Positions 1 to 9,392 of a DNA stretch of 60,219 bases are shown one piece after another (position 1 is the first letter of the stretch; each line of letters begins with the position of its first letter). Below the pieces are notes generated by a model. It made no database searches. It was not told the DNA's origin and was given only the letters and a program-made list of their open reading frames with translations. The position numbers were made by a program, and so were the translations under genes. Source of the stretch: Dyadobacter fermentans (GTDB taxonomy: Bacteria > Bacteroidota > Bacteroidia > Cytophagales > Spirosomataceae); assembly GCF_019924045.1 (NCBI RefSeq), contig NZ_JAHXBN010000039.1, forward strand, positions 1 to 60,219. Reading direction: 5' to 3'.

Positions 1-677
1 TGCCCCATCGTTACGTCCAGCGGCTTGCCGTTCAGCACCGATTTGGCCACTTCCAGCAGTACGCCATATTTGAAATCGATCGCGTAATTCAGCCGGTAAA
101 GCAGGATCGGCGTGCCGTAAACCGATGAAAAGTACTGGAACATCCGCTCGCGCCCGAGGCACGACTGCCCATATTCCCCTACCGGGTCGGTCCGCATTTC
201 CTCGGTGGCCCCGCCTGAGCCCACGGGTGTGAATGGGTACACATTGCCCGTCGAATACACCACAATGCGCGACTTGCGGAACTTCTCGGCCACGCGTCCG
301 GGCAGGTAGGTGTTCATCGCCCAGGTGTAGGGCTCGTTGTTGGACGTCCCAAACTTCTGTCCGGCCAGGTAGAGCACGTTTTCAACCTCCGGCAGGTCCT
401 GCAATTGCGAATCGTCCAGAATGTTCGCAACGATGGTTTCTATGCCTTCCGCATTCAGTTCCTGTGCCAGCCCTTCTTCGCTGAATCGCGACACGGCAAT
501 TACGCGCTTGTCCAGGCCGGCCCGTTCGATGGCCTGCATGGTGAGCCGCGCAATGCTCGGGCCGATTTTCCCACCCGCACCGAGGATCATAATGTCGCCT
601 TCGATACGCTTCATATCCTCGATCAACGCCTCGGACGGGCTAAGCCATTGTTCCTCAAAAGATTCGATACCGTTCAT
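1..677 (-). CDS. NAD-dependent epimerase/dehydratase family protein (3' end outside window)
   Basis: The reading frame starts at the ATG at 677 and runs off the left edge, giving about 225 residues. Residues ~24-34 read ILGAGGKIGPS, a Rossmann GxGGxxG nucleotide-binding loop of the extended SDR (epimerase) superfamily. Further on come VLYLAGQKFG and VVYSTGNVYPF, the usual beta-strand segments before the active site. Where the catalytic YxxxK is expected the sequence is YGQSCLGRERMF, so the lysine is not in its canonical place. It may be a non-standard or sugar-binding SDR. It starts 1 bp after the stop of the Nramp-like transporter upstream on the same strand, so the two are almost surely co-transcribed; such pairs occur in carbohydrate catabolic clusters of Bacteroidota (general recollection). 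Substrate unknown. Confidence 0.85.
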   Translation of the reverse strand, partial: MNGIESFEEQWLSPSEALIEDMKRIEGDIMILGAGGKIGPSIARLTMQAIERAGLDKRVIAVSRFSEEGLAQELNAEGIETIVANILDDSQLQDLPEVENVLYLAGQKFGTSNNEPYTWAMNTYLPGRVAEKFRKSRIVVYSTGNVYPFTPVGSGGATEEMRTDPVGEYGQSCLGRERMFQYFSSVYGTPILLYRLNYAIDFKYGVLLEVAKSVLNGKPLDVTMG

Positions 678-678
678 T

Positions 679-1887
679 TTATTTAAAAAGCGGATTGTTG
701 AAAAATAATTCTTTACTGTTAATGATAGCCAGACTGAACACGATGATCAGCCCGATCCCGGCCACCACTTTCACAAGCGGGCTGTTGACCTTATCGCCCA
801 TGATCTTGCGGTCGTTACCCACCATGTACAATGCGGTCCCGATGAATGGAACCACGAAAATCGTTACACTCTGCGCGAATACGATCAGTTCGAGCGGCAG
901 CTTACCAAAGCGTATGGCAATCGTGGCGCCGATCACCATCACCAGCGCAACCAGGTAACGCACTGATTTTGAACTAAAATTACTCCCCAGCCCCAGTGCA
1001 TCACCCAGCAAAGTGCCGCCTACCGACGCGTTGCCGATCAGCGACGAGAATGCCGCACCGAAAAGGCCGATCAGAAATAAGGTGGATGCATTGCTGCCAA
1101 AAATCGGTTCGAGCGCCTTGGCCATATCGGTTGCCGAGTTCACGGCGATGCCTTTCGGATGCAGCACCGCCGCCGCACAGATGATCACAATGCTGCACAT
1201 GCCGCCGAGGAGGATAATGCCCGTGGTACTGTCGTTCTTCGTGCCCCGCAATTCGGGGTTGATTCGGATACGCTCCTGGATAAGGTAGGATTGGTACGAC
1301 GCGCCGACGATCGAAAAGCAGGAGGCGATAAAGGCAATGATCAGGCCTGTCGAACCTTCGGGAATCGTGGGTGTGGTGAAGCCTTTCGCAATTTCTACCG
1401 GATCGGGATTGGCCCAGAAGAATGTGGTTGCGAAAGAAAACAGTTTCACGAAAATCAGGATCACCATCACGCTTTCCAGTACCTTATAAAAGCTACGGAA
1501 AAACAGCAGACTAATCCCGAACGCATTAAGTCCGATAATCCAGGGGACCGGTGAAGTATGGAACAGCTCTCCTACCGCAATGCCCACGCCGACAGAATTG
1601 CCCGCCTGAAATGAGGTCGTAACCAGGAATACCCCTATACCCATCGCGACCGATGCCGGCTTGCCCCATTTCTGCTTCACGGAAGCCAACAACGACTGGT
1701 TCGTAGCCACGCCGATGCGTGTAGACATGGCCGTGAATACGCCCATGAAGAAAATCGCAACAACTACAATCCACAATAGCGAGTAGCCATACACCGCGCC
1801 GAGTTTGGAAGTAATGGTGAGCTTGCTCGGCCCGAACACGAGCGCCGCGGTGATCATTCCCGGCCCCAGCGTCCTGAGCCATTTCAT
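679..1887 (-). CDS. Nramp-related membrane transporter
   Basis: About 402 residues with roughly 11 hydrophobic segments, the size and layout of the Nramp (SLC11) family. I chose the ATG at 1887 (MKWLRTLGPGMITAA) because GPG-type openings of this kind begin Nramp proteins; an upstream in-frame start at 1965 adds 26 polar residues. In canonical Nramps the first helix carries the metal ligand motif DPGN and helix 6 a MPH motif. Here helix 1 reads LVFGPSKLT and helix 6 has FSIVGASYQSY, so the transition-metal ligands are absent. It is therefore better called Nramp-related; the substrate may be Mg2+, another cation or an organic solute. It is followed after 1 bp by the epimerase gene. A near-palindrome at 2007-2035 sits in its promoter region. 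Confidence 0.8.
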   Translation of the reverse strand: MKWLRTLGPGMITAALVFGPSKLTITSKLGAVYGYSLLWIVVVAIFFMGVFTAMSTRIGVATNQSLLASVKQKWGKPASVAMGIGVFLVTTSFQAGNSVGVGIAVGELFHTSPVPWIIGLNAFGISLLFFRSFYKVLESVMVILIFVKLFSFATTFFWANPDPVEIAKGFTTPTIPEGSTGLIIAFIASCFSIVGASYQSYLIQERIRINPELRGTKNDSTTGIILLGGMCSIVIICAAAVLHPKGIAVNSATDMAKALEPIFGSNASTLFLIGLFGAAFSSLIGNASVGGTLLGDALGLGSNFSSKSVRYLVALVMVIGATIAIRFGKLPLELIVFAQSVTIFVVPFIGTALYMVGNDRKIMGDKVNSPLVKVVAGIGLIIVFSLAIINSKELFFNNPLFK

Positions 1888-2006
1888 AAATTTTTCTTTG
1901 AAGTTTTCCAAGGTAAAAGGGTTTGTGTTGGAATGAATTTGCGCTGCCAGGCAATTTACGGGCACGTGCCCGTAAAGGTAGAAAAGAATTTTATAATTCC
2001 ACTTTT

Positions 2007-2035
2007 TGACAATTTATATCTATTAAATTTTGTCA
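2007..2035. promoter_or_regulatory. AT-rich inverted repeat, candidate operator
   Basis: TGACAATTTA (2007-2016) is mirrored by TAAATTTTGTCA (2024-2035), with two extra T in the right arm and a 7-bp spacer. It lies 120-150 bp upstream of the transporter start on the minus strand, where a repressor or activator of the transporter/epimerase operon could bind. No regulator gene is visible nearby except a decayed LytTR fragment. Confidence 0.35.
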
Positions 2036-2174
2036 TTTTCATGCATACAGGCGTTTCAGCTACCCAGGTTGACCTTTTACAGTATATTTAAGATTTGCAC
2101 GTTCTGAAATATGTTCCCGGTCAGGGCAAGAGAGTTCCATTTCCAATAAAGAGGTGTTCTACCAGATTTTCTAG

Positions 2175-2350
2175 TCAACTAAGCCTACTAAGTAGGTCAT
2201 CTCTGAAAGATGCCGATAGCGGGAGGATACGTTCGGCCAAGGTTACCTGATGTCTTTCAATCTTATCAATTTTGCGTATAGATATGATATAAGATTTGTG
2301 GATCTGAGCGAAGGCTCCTTGAGGTAATTTCTCCACAAGCAGTTTTCCAT
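2175..2350 (-). pseudogene. Remnant of a LytTR-family response regulator DNA-binding domain
   Basis: Translated on the minus strand this stretch reads VEKLPQGAFAQIHKSYIIS, then KIDKIERHQVTLAERILP and SASFRDDLLSRLS before a stop at 2175-2177. The pattern (E-K-L-P, then F-x-x-I-H-K-S-Y-I-I, K-I-x-x-I-E, L-P-x-S-x-S-F-R-x-x-L-L) is the C-terminal half of LytTR DNA-binding domains of Bacteroidota response regulators. Upstream the match shifts frame near 2350 and no receiver domain remains. It is a dead fragment. Confidence 0.65.
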
Positions 2351-2611
2351 GTAAGCCGTTTCATCATCTAAACCGAACCAGACGGTCCTGATATGTCATT
2401 CAAGGACGCTGGCGCCATGCCGATTTAACCATCCAATCGAATATCTTCCGGTCATGAAAGCAGCCGTGAAGGCTGGTGCTGTTTTAAAAAGTTCACTGCA
2501 TTGCTAGAAGATCGCATCGCATTAAGCCAAGATAAGTGCCATGGGATATGTATGCAAACTGTCAGGTTATGCGTATGATTGTTTCAAGTTACTCCCTATG
2601 TTTTTTTATCG

Positions 2612-3064
2612 TCAAGTGCCCTGTTGATTTCGTCCAACTTCCATCTTAGATGTTGCTCGTTGCAAACCAGCTTCAAGCCCGGCTTTTATCATCTTGCTGT
2701 ATCCGTCATCATTTAGGTAATTGCTGAACGTTAAGCCCTGCTCATAGTACTCCATGGCCATTTTGAAGTCTGTCAAGTCTTCATAGCACTTTCCCAGATT
2801 CAAATACAGCGACGGAAATGCTGCTTTAACATACTCTTTGTCAATAGTTAACGCCTCATTCAAAGCAATTTGATCCCACTTAACCTTTTCGAGTGTTGTG
2901 TCCTGGATCCGGGCCACGTAATGGGCAGCGATGAATCGCTCTTCATTATTCATTGCAGCATCCCACGCCTTTTGATAGTAATAACTCGCTTTTTCGGGTT
3001 CACCCTCAAGTTCGATTCCTTTAGCACATAGCTTTACAACATGATTTTCTGCGTCAAAAAACAT
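2612..3064 (-). CDS. Small tetratricopeptide-repeat protein
   Basis: About 150 residues from the ATG at 3064 (MFFDAENHVVKLCAKGIE). The sequence is helical with TPR-like repeats: ASYYYQKAWDAAMNNEERFIA, then a long helix pair ending in YLNLGKCYEDLTDFKMAMEY with the typical G/Y/A spacing. It has no signal peptide or membrane segment, so it is probably cytoplasmic. Proteins of this type are common in Bacteroidota without known function and probably mediate protein contacts. An in-frame extension to 3178 exists, but it overlaps what looks like debris of another gene. No partner gene is obvious next to it. Confidence 0.7.
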   Translation of the reverse strand: MFFDAENHVVKLCAKGIELEGEPEKASYYYQKAWDAAMNNEERFIAAHYVARIQDTTLEKVKWDQIALNEALTIDKEYVKAAFPSLYLNLGKCYEDLTDFKMAMEYYEQGLTFSNYLNDDGYSKMIKAGLEAGLQRATSKMEVGRNQQGT

Positions 3065-3643
3065 AACGGTCCTAATAAATGGATTTGAATAAGGGAGCCC
3101 GGTTTCCAAATAGAGAGGTAGCCTAAGTTTTGCATTCAACCAGAATATGTAATTGGTAAGTGTAGCCGAGCGCCACAATCTTCAAAGCAAGCTCTTGAAC
3201 CTCTCCCAGGTAGTCAACAGGAATCGCAATCGTTTCATTCATGTCCAAAAGTAAGCTGAAACATCAAGCCAACCGTAAAAAAATTGGCAACTGAAAGATC
3301 TGATGGCAGACAACTCTCTGTAGAGAACCTGCTCCTGCTGCCGGTCGCCCTAGCCAATATTTTTCTTACGGCCGAGTGTAAATACTGCGCAAAGCAAGAT
3401 GCCTAGTGTAAACCTGATCATTACTTTCATATTATTCGAAGTAAATAATGACAAATCCAGGCGCTATCCTGTCTGGGAACGCAGCAAGCAGATTATCAAT
3501 TTATTAAGTAGAGGCTGCCAACTTTTCGGAAAGCACATTTAAAATTTCCACCCGAAGTATGTTACGTTTTACAATGAATCCAGAAAGTCAAGATATTGCC
3601 CGCCACATTAATGCGACTTCCGCCCTTAATGCGTCAAGCTATT
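3065..3643. other. Region with short gene debris on the minus strand
   Basis: Nothing intact. On the minus strand, 3242-3123 encodes a 39-residue ORF (MNETIAIPVDYLGEV..., ending in LHILVECKT) that looks like the N-terminus of a small protein cut by a frameshift. 3431-3363 gives a signal-peptide-like start (MKVMIRFTLGILLCAVF) that soon hits a stop. I do not recognise either family. The remainder is AT-rich. Confidence 0.3.
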
Positions 3644-5137
3644 TCATTTTAGCAAAGACGCAATCATCAATTCTAGCGTTCGCCGATTTAATTGGTTTAT
3701 TGTGAAGTCTTTAAAAACGATTTTCCCATTTTTATCGATAAGAAAGTTTTGAGGGGCACCGGATACGCCGAAATTTTTCTCCGCGAATTCTGTGCTCCCT
3801 CGTAATGGTATAAAGGAATATTTAGTATTTCTCATAAAAGGAATTACGTATCCGTCTTGTGAAGGAATGATGTTGATTCCAATGTATGCAAGGCTGTCCT
3901 TTCGAAAGGAGTCCACGACAGACTGAAAGTGTGGGAATTCTTCCCTGCACGGACCGCACCCCGGAAACCAGAACGTAAGTAGTACAACTTTCCCTTTCAA
4001 CGCCTTCAAATTCAGCCTCTCAGTAACCGCGTATTGTTCGAGATCAAACGGATAAGCCTCAATTGCTGCGCTGTACCGAATTGCGTCAATATCTTTCACA
4101 ACTAAGTCTTCATTCTTGCCGACTTTGTTTCCGTAAAATTTCAGCGCGTTGTAAAGTGTGTCCGTCGGCGATTTTGCATACCTGACAGCGATACTATCGT
4201 AAGCGGCTTGGGTATCGCCCAGATTTTCCAGTAATGACGCTTTTTTTAACAATAAAAATTCACCGAGATAATTAAACCGAGGCGCTACTATTTTGTTTAT
4301 TTCAACAATGGCACTCTCATAATTTTTTTGCTGCTCAAAGGCGTTTACTCTGATTAACGATTCGGTCACTTTCCTTCGTAATTCCCAATCACTCTTGCTC
4401 CCCATCTCACTAATTAATTGCGATGCCTTTTGAAGATCCGTTTGTATATAAGCATCCGCTAATGCTATCATTCCCGAGGCTGAACCTGCATACTTCTGGG
4501 GTGGATATTGCTTACGAAGTTGTTCAAGATAATAAATCCTTTCGGCTGCATTCTCCGAACTCTGGCTCAAATTATACAGGCCCAGCGCGCCGCGTTGATC
4601 AGTTGGGAACTGTTTTACAAATTCCAGTATTTTGTTTTTAAATAGGTGGGGATCTTTATTTTCCAATAATTTAAGATAAAAATAAGCATAGCTTGCATTC
4701 GAAGGATCCGTCGATACTGCTTTCTCCATGTATTCAACAGCACGCTCATTTTGCGATGCCATATCCGCATCCGCAGCCAACATGAACCAAATCTTTGCAT
4801 TTTTGGGATCCAATGTAGCAGCTCTTAGCAGAAAGTTTTTCGGTTGCGGCATTCGCGCATTATAATACACCGTGCCGATTGCCAAGGGAATATTTACATT
4901 CTCGGGATACTTTCTCATCCATTCTTCGTACTGGTCAAACAAAAGTGGATTATTCATTCCCTTGGCAAATATGTAGGCTCTATGGGCCTTTACACTATCT
5001 AAGTTGGCCTGAACAATACGAAAGGTCTTTTCGATTTCTTCTGCCGGTCCTGGGCCAAGTCGCTTAGGTGTCTGCGCCGTAACATCTAAGATGGCAATAG
5101 TTAGCATGAAGACAACATAAAGAGCCGGTTTATGCAT
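3644..5137 (-). CDS. Secreted TPR protein with C-terminal TlpA/ResA-like thioredoxin domain
   Basis: About 497 residues from the ATG at 5137, which opens a signal peptide (MHKPALYVVFMLTIAILDVTA). Residues ~50-350 are helical repeats of TPR type (for example DPKNAKIWFMLAADADMASQ, then DPSNASYAYFYLKLLENK). Residues ~377-497 form an AhpC/TSA-like redoxin domain: KGKVVLLTFWFPGCGPCREEF with the active-site CGPC at ~394-397, and GAPQNFLIDKNGKI containing the cis-proline region. It should be a periplasmic thiol-disulphide oxidoreductase, like the TlpA proteins that Bacteroidota carry in large numbers. The TPR part probably holds a protein partner. It stands alone with long gaps on both sides. Confidence 0.85.
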   Translation of the reverse strand: MHKPALYVVFMLTIAILDVTAQTPKRLGPGPAEEIEKTFRIVQANLDSVKAHRAYIFAKGMNNPLLFDQYEEWMRKYPENVNIPLAIGTVYYNARMPQPKNFLLRAATLDPKNAKIWFMLAADADMASQNERAVEYMEKAVSTDPSNASYAYFYLKLLENKDPHLFKNKILEFVKQFPTDQRGALGLYNLSQSSENAAERIYYLEQLRKQYPPQKYAGSASGMIALADAYIQTDLQKASQLISEMGSKSDWELRRKVTESLIRVNAFEQQKNYESAIVEINKIVAPRFNYLGEFLLLKKASLLENLGDTQAAYDSIAVRYAKSPTDTLYNALKFYGNKVGKNEDLVVKDIDAIRYSAAIEAYPFDLEQYAVTERLNLKALKGKVVLLTFWFPGCGPCREEFPHFQSVVDSFRKDSLAYIGINIIPSQDGYVIPFMRNTKYSFIPLRGSTEFAEKNFGVSGAPQNFLIDKNGKIVFKDFTINQLNRRTLELMIASLLK

Positions 5138-5559
5138 GAGGACTGGATACCTGTATGTGCTATCCATCGTACGTCGGGAGGAAATCACGTTATCGAATTC
5201 GTGCATATAATTGGCTTTAATGTTAGATAAAGTACCAAAAGCGTCAACATTTACGAAAACTAATTATTTAGTTGAAAACTATAAAGAAATATTTATAAAT
5301 CAAATTCTACTGCCCGTCGAACCTCCAATCCGGGAGCTGCTTGATTAGTACAAAAGCCAACGAGGTTGCCTTAGACGGCCAGCCAGGATTATAGTTTGTC
5401 GCCTGGACCATTCCCATGGCGTTATAAGACCGTTCAATTGAGATTGTAAGTGCGACCACGAGTTGTGCAACAGCCCCCCCTCCTACGTCGTGACGAAGAT
5501 ACTTCACTAGTCAGTTTGTCCACATACATACGAGCGGAGACATCTCGACGCTTAAAGCC
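5138..5559. other. Intergenic region without a clear gene
   Basis: The ~170 bp next to the TlpA-like gene are AT-rich and should contain its promoter. A 66-codon open frame on the minus strand (5507-5307, containing the text QLVVALTISIERSYNAMG) is not recognisable and may be chance or debris of a mobile element linked to the recombinase remnant at 5560. Confidence 0.3.
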
Positions 5560-6080
5560 GTGAAAGTACAGTTTAAGGTGTACCATTCAACGTACCTTGA
5601 TCAGGACCTCGAAAAGAACAAGGCCGACATACCGCATCTGGCCAATGAGAAAAATTTAGGCCGGGTCGAGTTCGTTCAGGAAAAGGTTTCCGGGAAAGTG
5701 TCCTGGCGCAACCGTAGAATCGGTCCGATTCTGGAAGAGCTTAAAAAGGAAATGTGATTTTACTCAGTGAATTTTCCCGACTTGGCAGATCCATGCTCGA
5801 GATCATGGAAATTATCGCGATCGCTATGCAAAAGGGTATTCGAATTTATACGGTCAAAGGCGGCTGGCAACTTGACGACTCGATCCGGAGCGAAGTGATG
5901 ACTATGGTTTTTGCTATGGCGTCTGGGATTGAGCGAGACCTGATCAACAAGAGGACAAAAGAATCCCCCGCCGTCAAGAAGCTTTCGGGAATAAAGCTAG
6001 GTCGCCCAACTGGCCCAGGTACAGGTAAACTCGATCAGTTCAGGCCTGGTAATGTAAAACGATACCGAAAAGTTGCATAG
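5560..6080 (+). pseudogene. Serine recombinase (resolvase family), frameshifted and truncated
   Basis: Two overlapping frames together encode a resolvase/invertase N-terminal domain. The first (GTG 5560 to stop 5757) contains STYLDQDLEKNKADI and SGKVSWRNRR. The second (5754-6080) continues with LLSEFSRLGRSMLEIMEII, then MVFAMASGIERDLINKRTKE and GIKLGRPTGPG. In intact relatives a G-D-V precedes ILLSEFSRLGRS; here one base is missing at about 5745-5755, changing frame. The catalytic serine region, normally YxRVST, reads KVYHSTYL, so the arginine before the serine is also lost. The C-terminal helix-turn-helix is cut after LDQFRPG. It is a dead mobile-element or inversion gene. Confidence 0.8.
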
Positions 6081-6092
6081 CTAGGGGTCTTG

Positions 6093-6434
6093 CTACGGAA
6101 TTCTTCGAATTTCGGTAACTTCAAGAAGCGGTTGCGACGGCAGTAGTGTTGGCCCCACGAAACATGGCAACCTCATTTTACCGCTCATAATATAGTCAGG
6201 CACTAATGGATCTTTGCTCTCTCCCAAAGTATCGAGCGGTGTACATAATGTATAGGAGTTCACAAGACGATTGTCATCTGCAAAAGTAAATATGCTGCCG
6301 TGCGCATAGCTGATACGAGCATTTTCCATAGCCGTATAGTGTGACGAGGAGCAGCCGCAGTCCGCGCCGGGCGTATTGTCTCGGCACGACGACAATAGTA
6401 GACAAAATACCAGGCAACCGGATTGGAGTTTCAT
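6093..6434 (-). CDS. Small hypothetical lipoprotein
   Basis: About 113 residues from the ATG at 6434. MKLQSGCLVFCLLLSSCRD is a lipoprotein signal peptide with lipobox LSSC. The mature part begins with a Cys-rich stretch (GADCGCSSSHYTA) and has no domain I recognise. Text such as DPLVPDYIMSGKMRLPCFVG suggests a small globular beta-rich protein. It probably sits in a periplasm-facing membrane leaflet. It converges on the dead recombinase. Confidence 0.6.
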   Translation of the reverse strand: MKLQSGCLVFCLLLSSCRDNTPGADCGCSSSHYTAMENARISYAHGSIFTFADDNRLVNSYTLCTPLDTLGESKDPLVPDYIMSGKMRLPCFVGPTLLPSQPLLEVTEIRRIP

Positions 6435-6949
6435 AGAACAAAATATTTTAACCATGTAATTCTGCTATCAGTGACAATGCTTGTCGCTGAATAGTTGTAA
6501 AATGAAAATACTGCTGGAAGTGCAGACCGGAAGCAAGCGATATAGCCTTATACGATATGGAGTTTCTTACACCTGCCATGTCAAGAATTGCAAAATAATT
6601 ATGAGGAGACAGCGCAATTTATTGTTAAAGTTCACCGTGAAAGTCTTCATATCAAAGCCCGAATGGAGAGTACATAAATACGACGTATTTTCGTACACTT
6701 TTCAATGTTTAATATTCAAATTTATCTCTGTCTATTGACGTTTACATATAATAGGAATAAAACGACTGGTGATCAAAGAAAAGAACTTCACCGGCGTCGT
6801 TTCTATGAATTTTATCGCGGGGATCGCCAGAGTTAATCTTTTCACTTGTGGGACCTTGTTAACATTATATCTTCCATGTTCTATCATTCTAAGAAAAAGC
6901 TGGCCAAACACATATCTCTTAAGAAACACAACTAAATCAACCAACTATT
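6435..6949. other. Intergenic region upstream of the beta-helix protein
   Basis: AT-rich, with no gene I can support. Short open frames on both strands have no family character. The last ~150 bp should hold the promoter of the gene at 6950, but no clear Bacteroidota -33/-7 pair stood out. Confidence 0.4.
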
Positions 6950-9385
6950 ATGAAGCACATGTACGCACACTTACTCAGATTATTAGTCCTCATCCTTATC
7001 GCTTGCCCCGGTTATGCCGACAAGTTTGTCAGGACAACCTCGGCCGGCAATGGAGATGGTTCTTCGTGGGCCAATGCTTCCGCAGATTTGCAAGCGATGA
7101 TCAATGCAGCAGCGACCGGCGAGGCGGTATACGTCGCTGCCGGAACTTATAAACCTAATAGCTATCCGGCCGGATGCTCGGGTTGCAACAGTCCGCACGA
7201 TTATACCTTCAACATGCGGGACATTAAATTGTATGGCGGCTTTCCGGATACGGGCGATCCGGGTATGGCCGATCGGGATACGAGCATTTACAAAACCATC
7301 CTGAGCGGCGACCTGGAAGGCAATGACTGGTGGGGCGTCTCTCAGTACCCTCCCTATTCATTTTACCTTTTTAACTACGACGATAATGTCCGTCATGTGG
7401 TAACTTCGGTGAAGGAAACGGACGCGCTCATCGATGGCGTTACGATCCAATCGGGCAATGCGAATGCAACCAACAGTCCAGGGATCATGCTGGAAGGCGA
7501 GCAAGTTGTAGCGACCTACGGCGGCGGCCTGTACATCGTCAACTCCAAAATGACCCTAACGAATTGCAACGTGGTCCGGAATCAAGCTAATACTGGTGCT
7601 GGGGTTTATAATGAAAACGGAGAGCTGTATTTCAACGGCTCAATAATCAGATATAATATTGCCTCGGCGTTTGGGGCAGTGTACGTCTCATCGGCTGTCC
7701 GGCTGGAGATCAACGGATCACATATCGAATCCAACAAAGCATATGGCGTACCGGCCATTTACGCGATAAATTCGGAGCTTATCATTCGTAGAAGTTTCGT
7801 TGTCAAAAACGAAGGAGAATATTCTAACCTCATTTTTTGCACCGGTCCGAAGCCTGCGGAGCTCACTAATTGTGTCGTTTACGGCAATCGTATCGGGGGT
7901 TACGGGATATTAACTTTTAATTCGAATCTCAAAGTCAACAACTGTACGATCTTTGGCAACGTACAATTGGCCTATACGACCCTTGCCAGCGCTATTAACG
8001 TATTTGGTGAAGGCAAACTGGAAATGCGTAATACCATTATTTACGGCAATACAGCCCCCAATGGTAATTTTACCTCGCTGAGTGGCTACAACAACAAATC
8101 GTACAATTCGATAATCCAATATGCGGAGGGATACTATACGGGAACCGGAAACCTGGGATATGTCAGTCCTTCTTTCGTCAACGAGGCCGATCCCGACGGC
8201 CCGGATAATATCTATGGGACTGCCGATGACGGCTTGCGAATCAGTAACAATTCAGTTTGTATAGATGCGGGTATTTCGGCAGGCGCGCCCACGGACGATA
8301 TTCTGGGCAATACGGTGTATAATCTCACACGCGATGTGGGCGCATACGAACAAATGGAAGGACTGGACGTGTATGCTGGGTCAGCGGAATGTAATGCGAT
8401 GAGTGTCGACAATGTGATAGGAAACGAATGGTACCACTTTACCAATGGCGGTAAAATTATGGCTATCAACCCCAATGGTATGAACCTGGGTAATGTATAT
8501 GTGGACATCAGCGATGCACCCGATACGATCTCCTATAACTCGGCCGCATTGCTCGGGAGAACGTTTAACGTTCGCAGCAGCCGCTATGGTACAGCCAAAT
8601 TGCCATCATCGTACACCATCCGCTTTTATTTTACCGACGAGGAACTCGCGCAGTACAACCTCGCCACCGCCGGGAATTTTACACCTGCCGATTTCCTGCT
8701 TTCCTATCGCGAAGGTGGGAGTGGTTGTTCACTGGCAAACTACAGAGGAATGAGAGCGGGAACCGTAAGCAAATCGGCTACAACCAGTGGCGAATATGGA
8801 CACGACAACTATGGCTTCTATCTAGAAGCGTCGCTCGATCATTTCACGATCTTCGCTGCTTCCACGGAGGAATATGCACTGCCCGTGAAGTTGGTTTCGT
8901 TCAAGGGAGCCGGATTGGAAACCTATAACCTGTTGGAATGGGAAACGGCCTTTGAGCACAACAATGCCTATTTCGAAGTGCAGCGCAGTGCCGATGGCAA
9001 GACGTTTGCCTCGATTGGGGAGCACGTCCCGGGTGGCGGCGATGTGCACAATATTTCGTCTTACCACTTCGCGGACAATGCTCCTGCGCCGGGTGTCAAC
9101 TACTACCGGTTGAAGCAGGTGGACTGGGACGGCACCTCCGCACTGTCGCGGATAATCGCCGTGGAGAACAAAAGGAGCCTTGCGATGCTATATCCCAATC
9201 CGGCCGGACTTGCCATCCAAGTCCGGTCGTCGACCCCATTCCAGTACCGGATTCTGAATGCGGCCGGCACAACCTGCCTGCAAGGTGGACGCCTGGACAA
9301 CGAACCGATCAACATAGAGACGCTGCCTGCCGGCATTTACTTTCTGACTATCGATGGGACCACGCAAAAATTTGTGAAAGAATAG
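6950..9385 (+). CDS. Secreted right-handed beta-helix protein with T9SS type A sorting domain
   Basis: 811 residues. MKHMYAHLLRLLVLILIACPGYA is a signal peptide. Residues ~25-480 are beta-helix repeats of the 'choice-of-anchor Q' kind: SAGNGDGSSWANASADLQAM, YVAAGTYKPNS and many short N-x-x-I/V turns, with a cap near DVGAYEQMEG. Residues ~640-740 look like a fibronectin/Ig-like domain (VKLVSFKGAG...LLEWETAFEHNNAYFEVQRS). The last ~70 residues (MLYPNPAG, then LPAGIYFLTIDG and KFVKE) are a type A C-terminal signal for the type IX secretion system, which removes it and attaches the protein to the cell surface. A polysaccharide-binding or lyase role is possible, but no catalytic residues can be assigned. 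Confidence 0.88.
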   Translation: MKHMYAHLLRLLVLILIACPGYADKFVRTTSAGNGDGSSWANASADLQAMINAAATGEAVYVAAGTYKPNSYPAGCSGCNSPHDYTFNMRDIKLYGGFPDTGDPGMADRDTSIYKTILSGDLEGNDWWGVSQYPPYSFYLFNYDDNVRHVVTSVKETDALIDGVTIQSGNANATNSPGIMLEGEQVVATYGGGLYIVNSKMTLTNCNVVRNQANTGAGVYNENGELYFNGSIIRYNIASAFGAVYVSSAVRLEINGSHIESNKAYGVPAIYAINSELIIRRSFVVKNEGEYSNLIFCTGPKPAELTNCVVYGNRIGGYGILTFNSNLKVNNCTIFGNVQLAYTTLASAINVFGEGKLEMRNTIIYGNTAPNGNFTSLSGYNNKSYNSIIQYAEGYYTGTGNLGYVSPSFVNEADPDGPDNIYGTADDGLRISNNSVCIDAGISAGAPTDDILGNTVYNLTRDVGAYEQMEGLDVYAGSAECNAMSVDNVIGNEWYHFTNGGKIMAINPNGMNLGNVYVDISDAPDTISYNSAALLGRTFNVRSSRYGTAKLPSSYTIRFYFTDEELAQYNLATAGNFTPADFLLSYREGGSGCSLANYRGMRAGTVSKSATTSGEYGHDNYGFYLEASLDHFTIFAASTEEYALPVKLVSFKGAGLETYNLLEWETAFEHNNAYFEVQRSADGKTFASIGEHVPGGGDVHNISSYHFADNAPAPGVNYYRLKQVDWDGTSALSRIIAVENKRSLAMLYPNPAGLAIQVRSSTPFQYRILNAAGTTCLQGGRLDNEPINIETLPAGIYFLTIDGTTQKFVKE

Positions 9386-9392
9386 CCGCTTA

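Larger units (their letters stand above)
1888..2611. other. Intergenic region with operator-like repeat and decayed gene
   Basis: No intact gene. The first ~150 bp is the promoter region of the Nramp-like operon and holds the inverted repeat at 2007-2035. Positions 2175-2350 hold a LytTR domain remnant on the minus strand. From about 2400 to 2611 I see nothing convincing on either strand. Confidence 0.6.

Noticed and set aside
5307..5507. 66-codon open frame on the minus strand
   Set aside because: No recognisable family, no signal peptide and no neighbour support; described only within the intergenic entry.
6481..6738. 85-codon plus-strand frame in the gap before the beta-helix gene
   Set aside because: Lys/Cys-rich low-quality text in AT-rich DNA; most likely chance.
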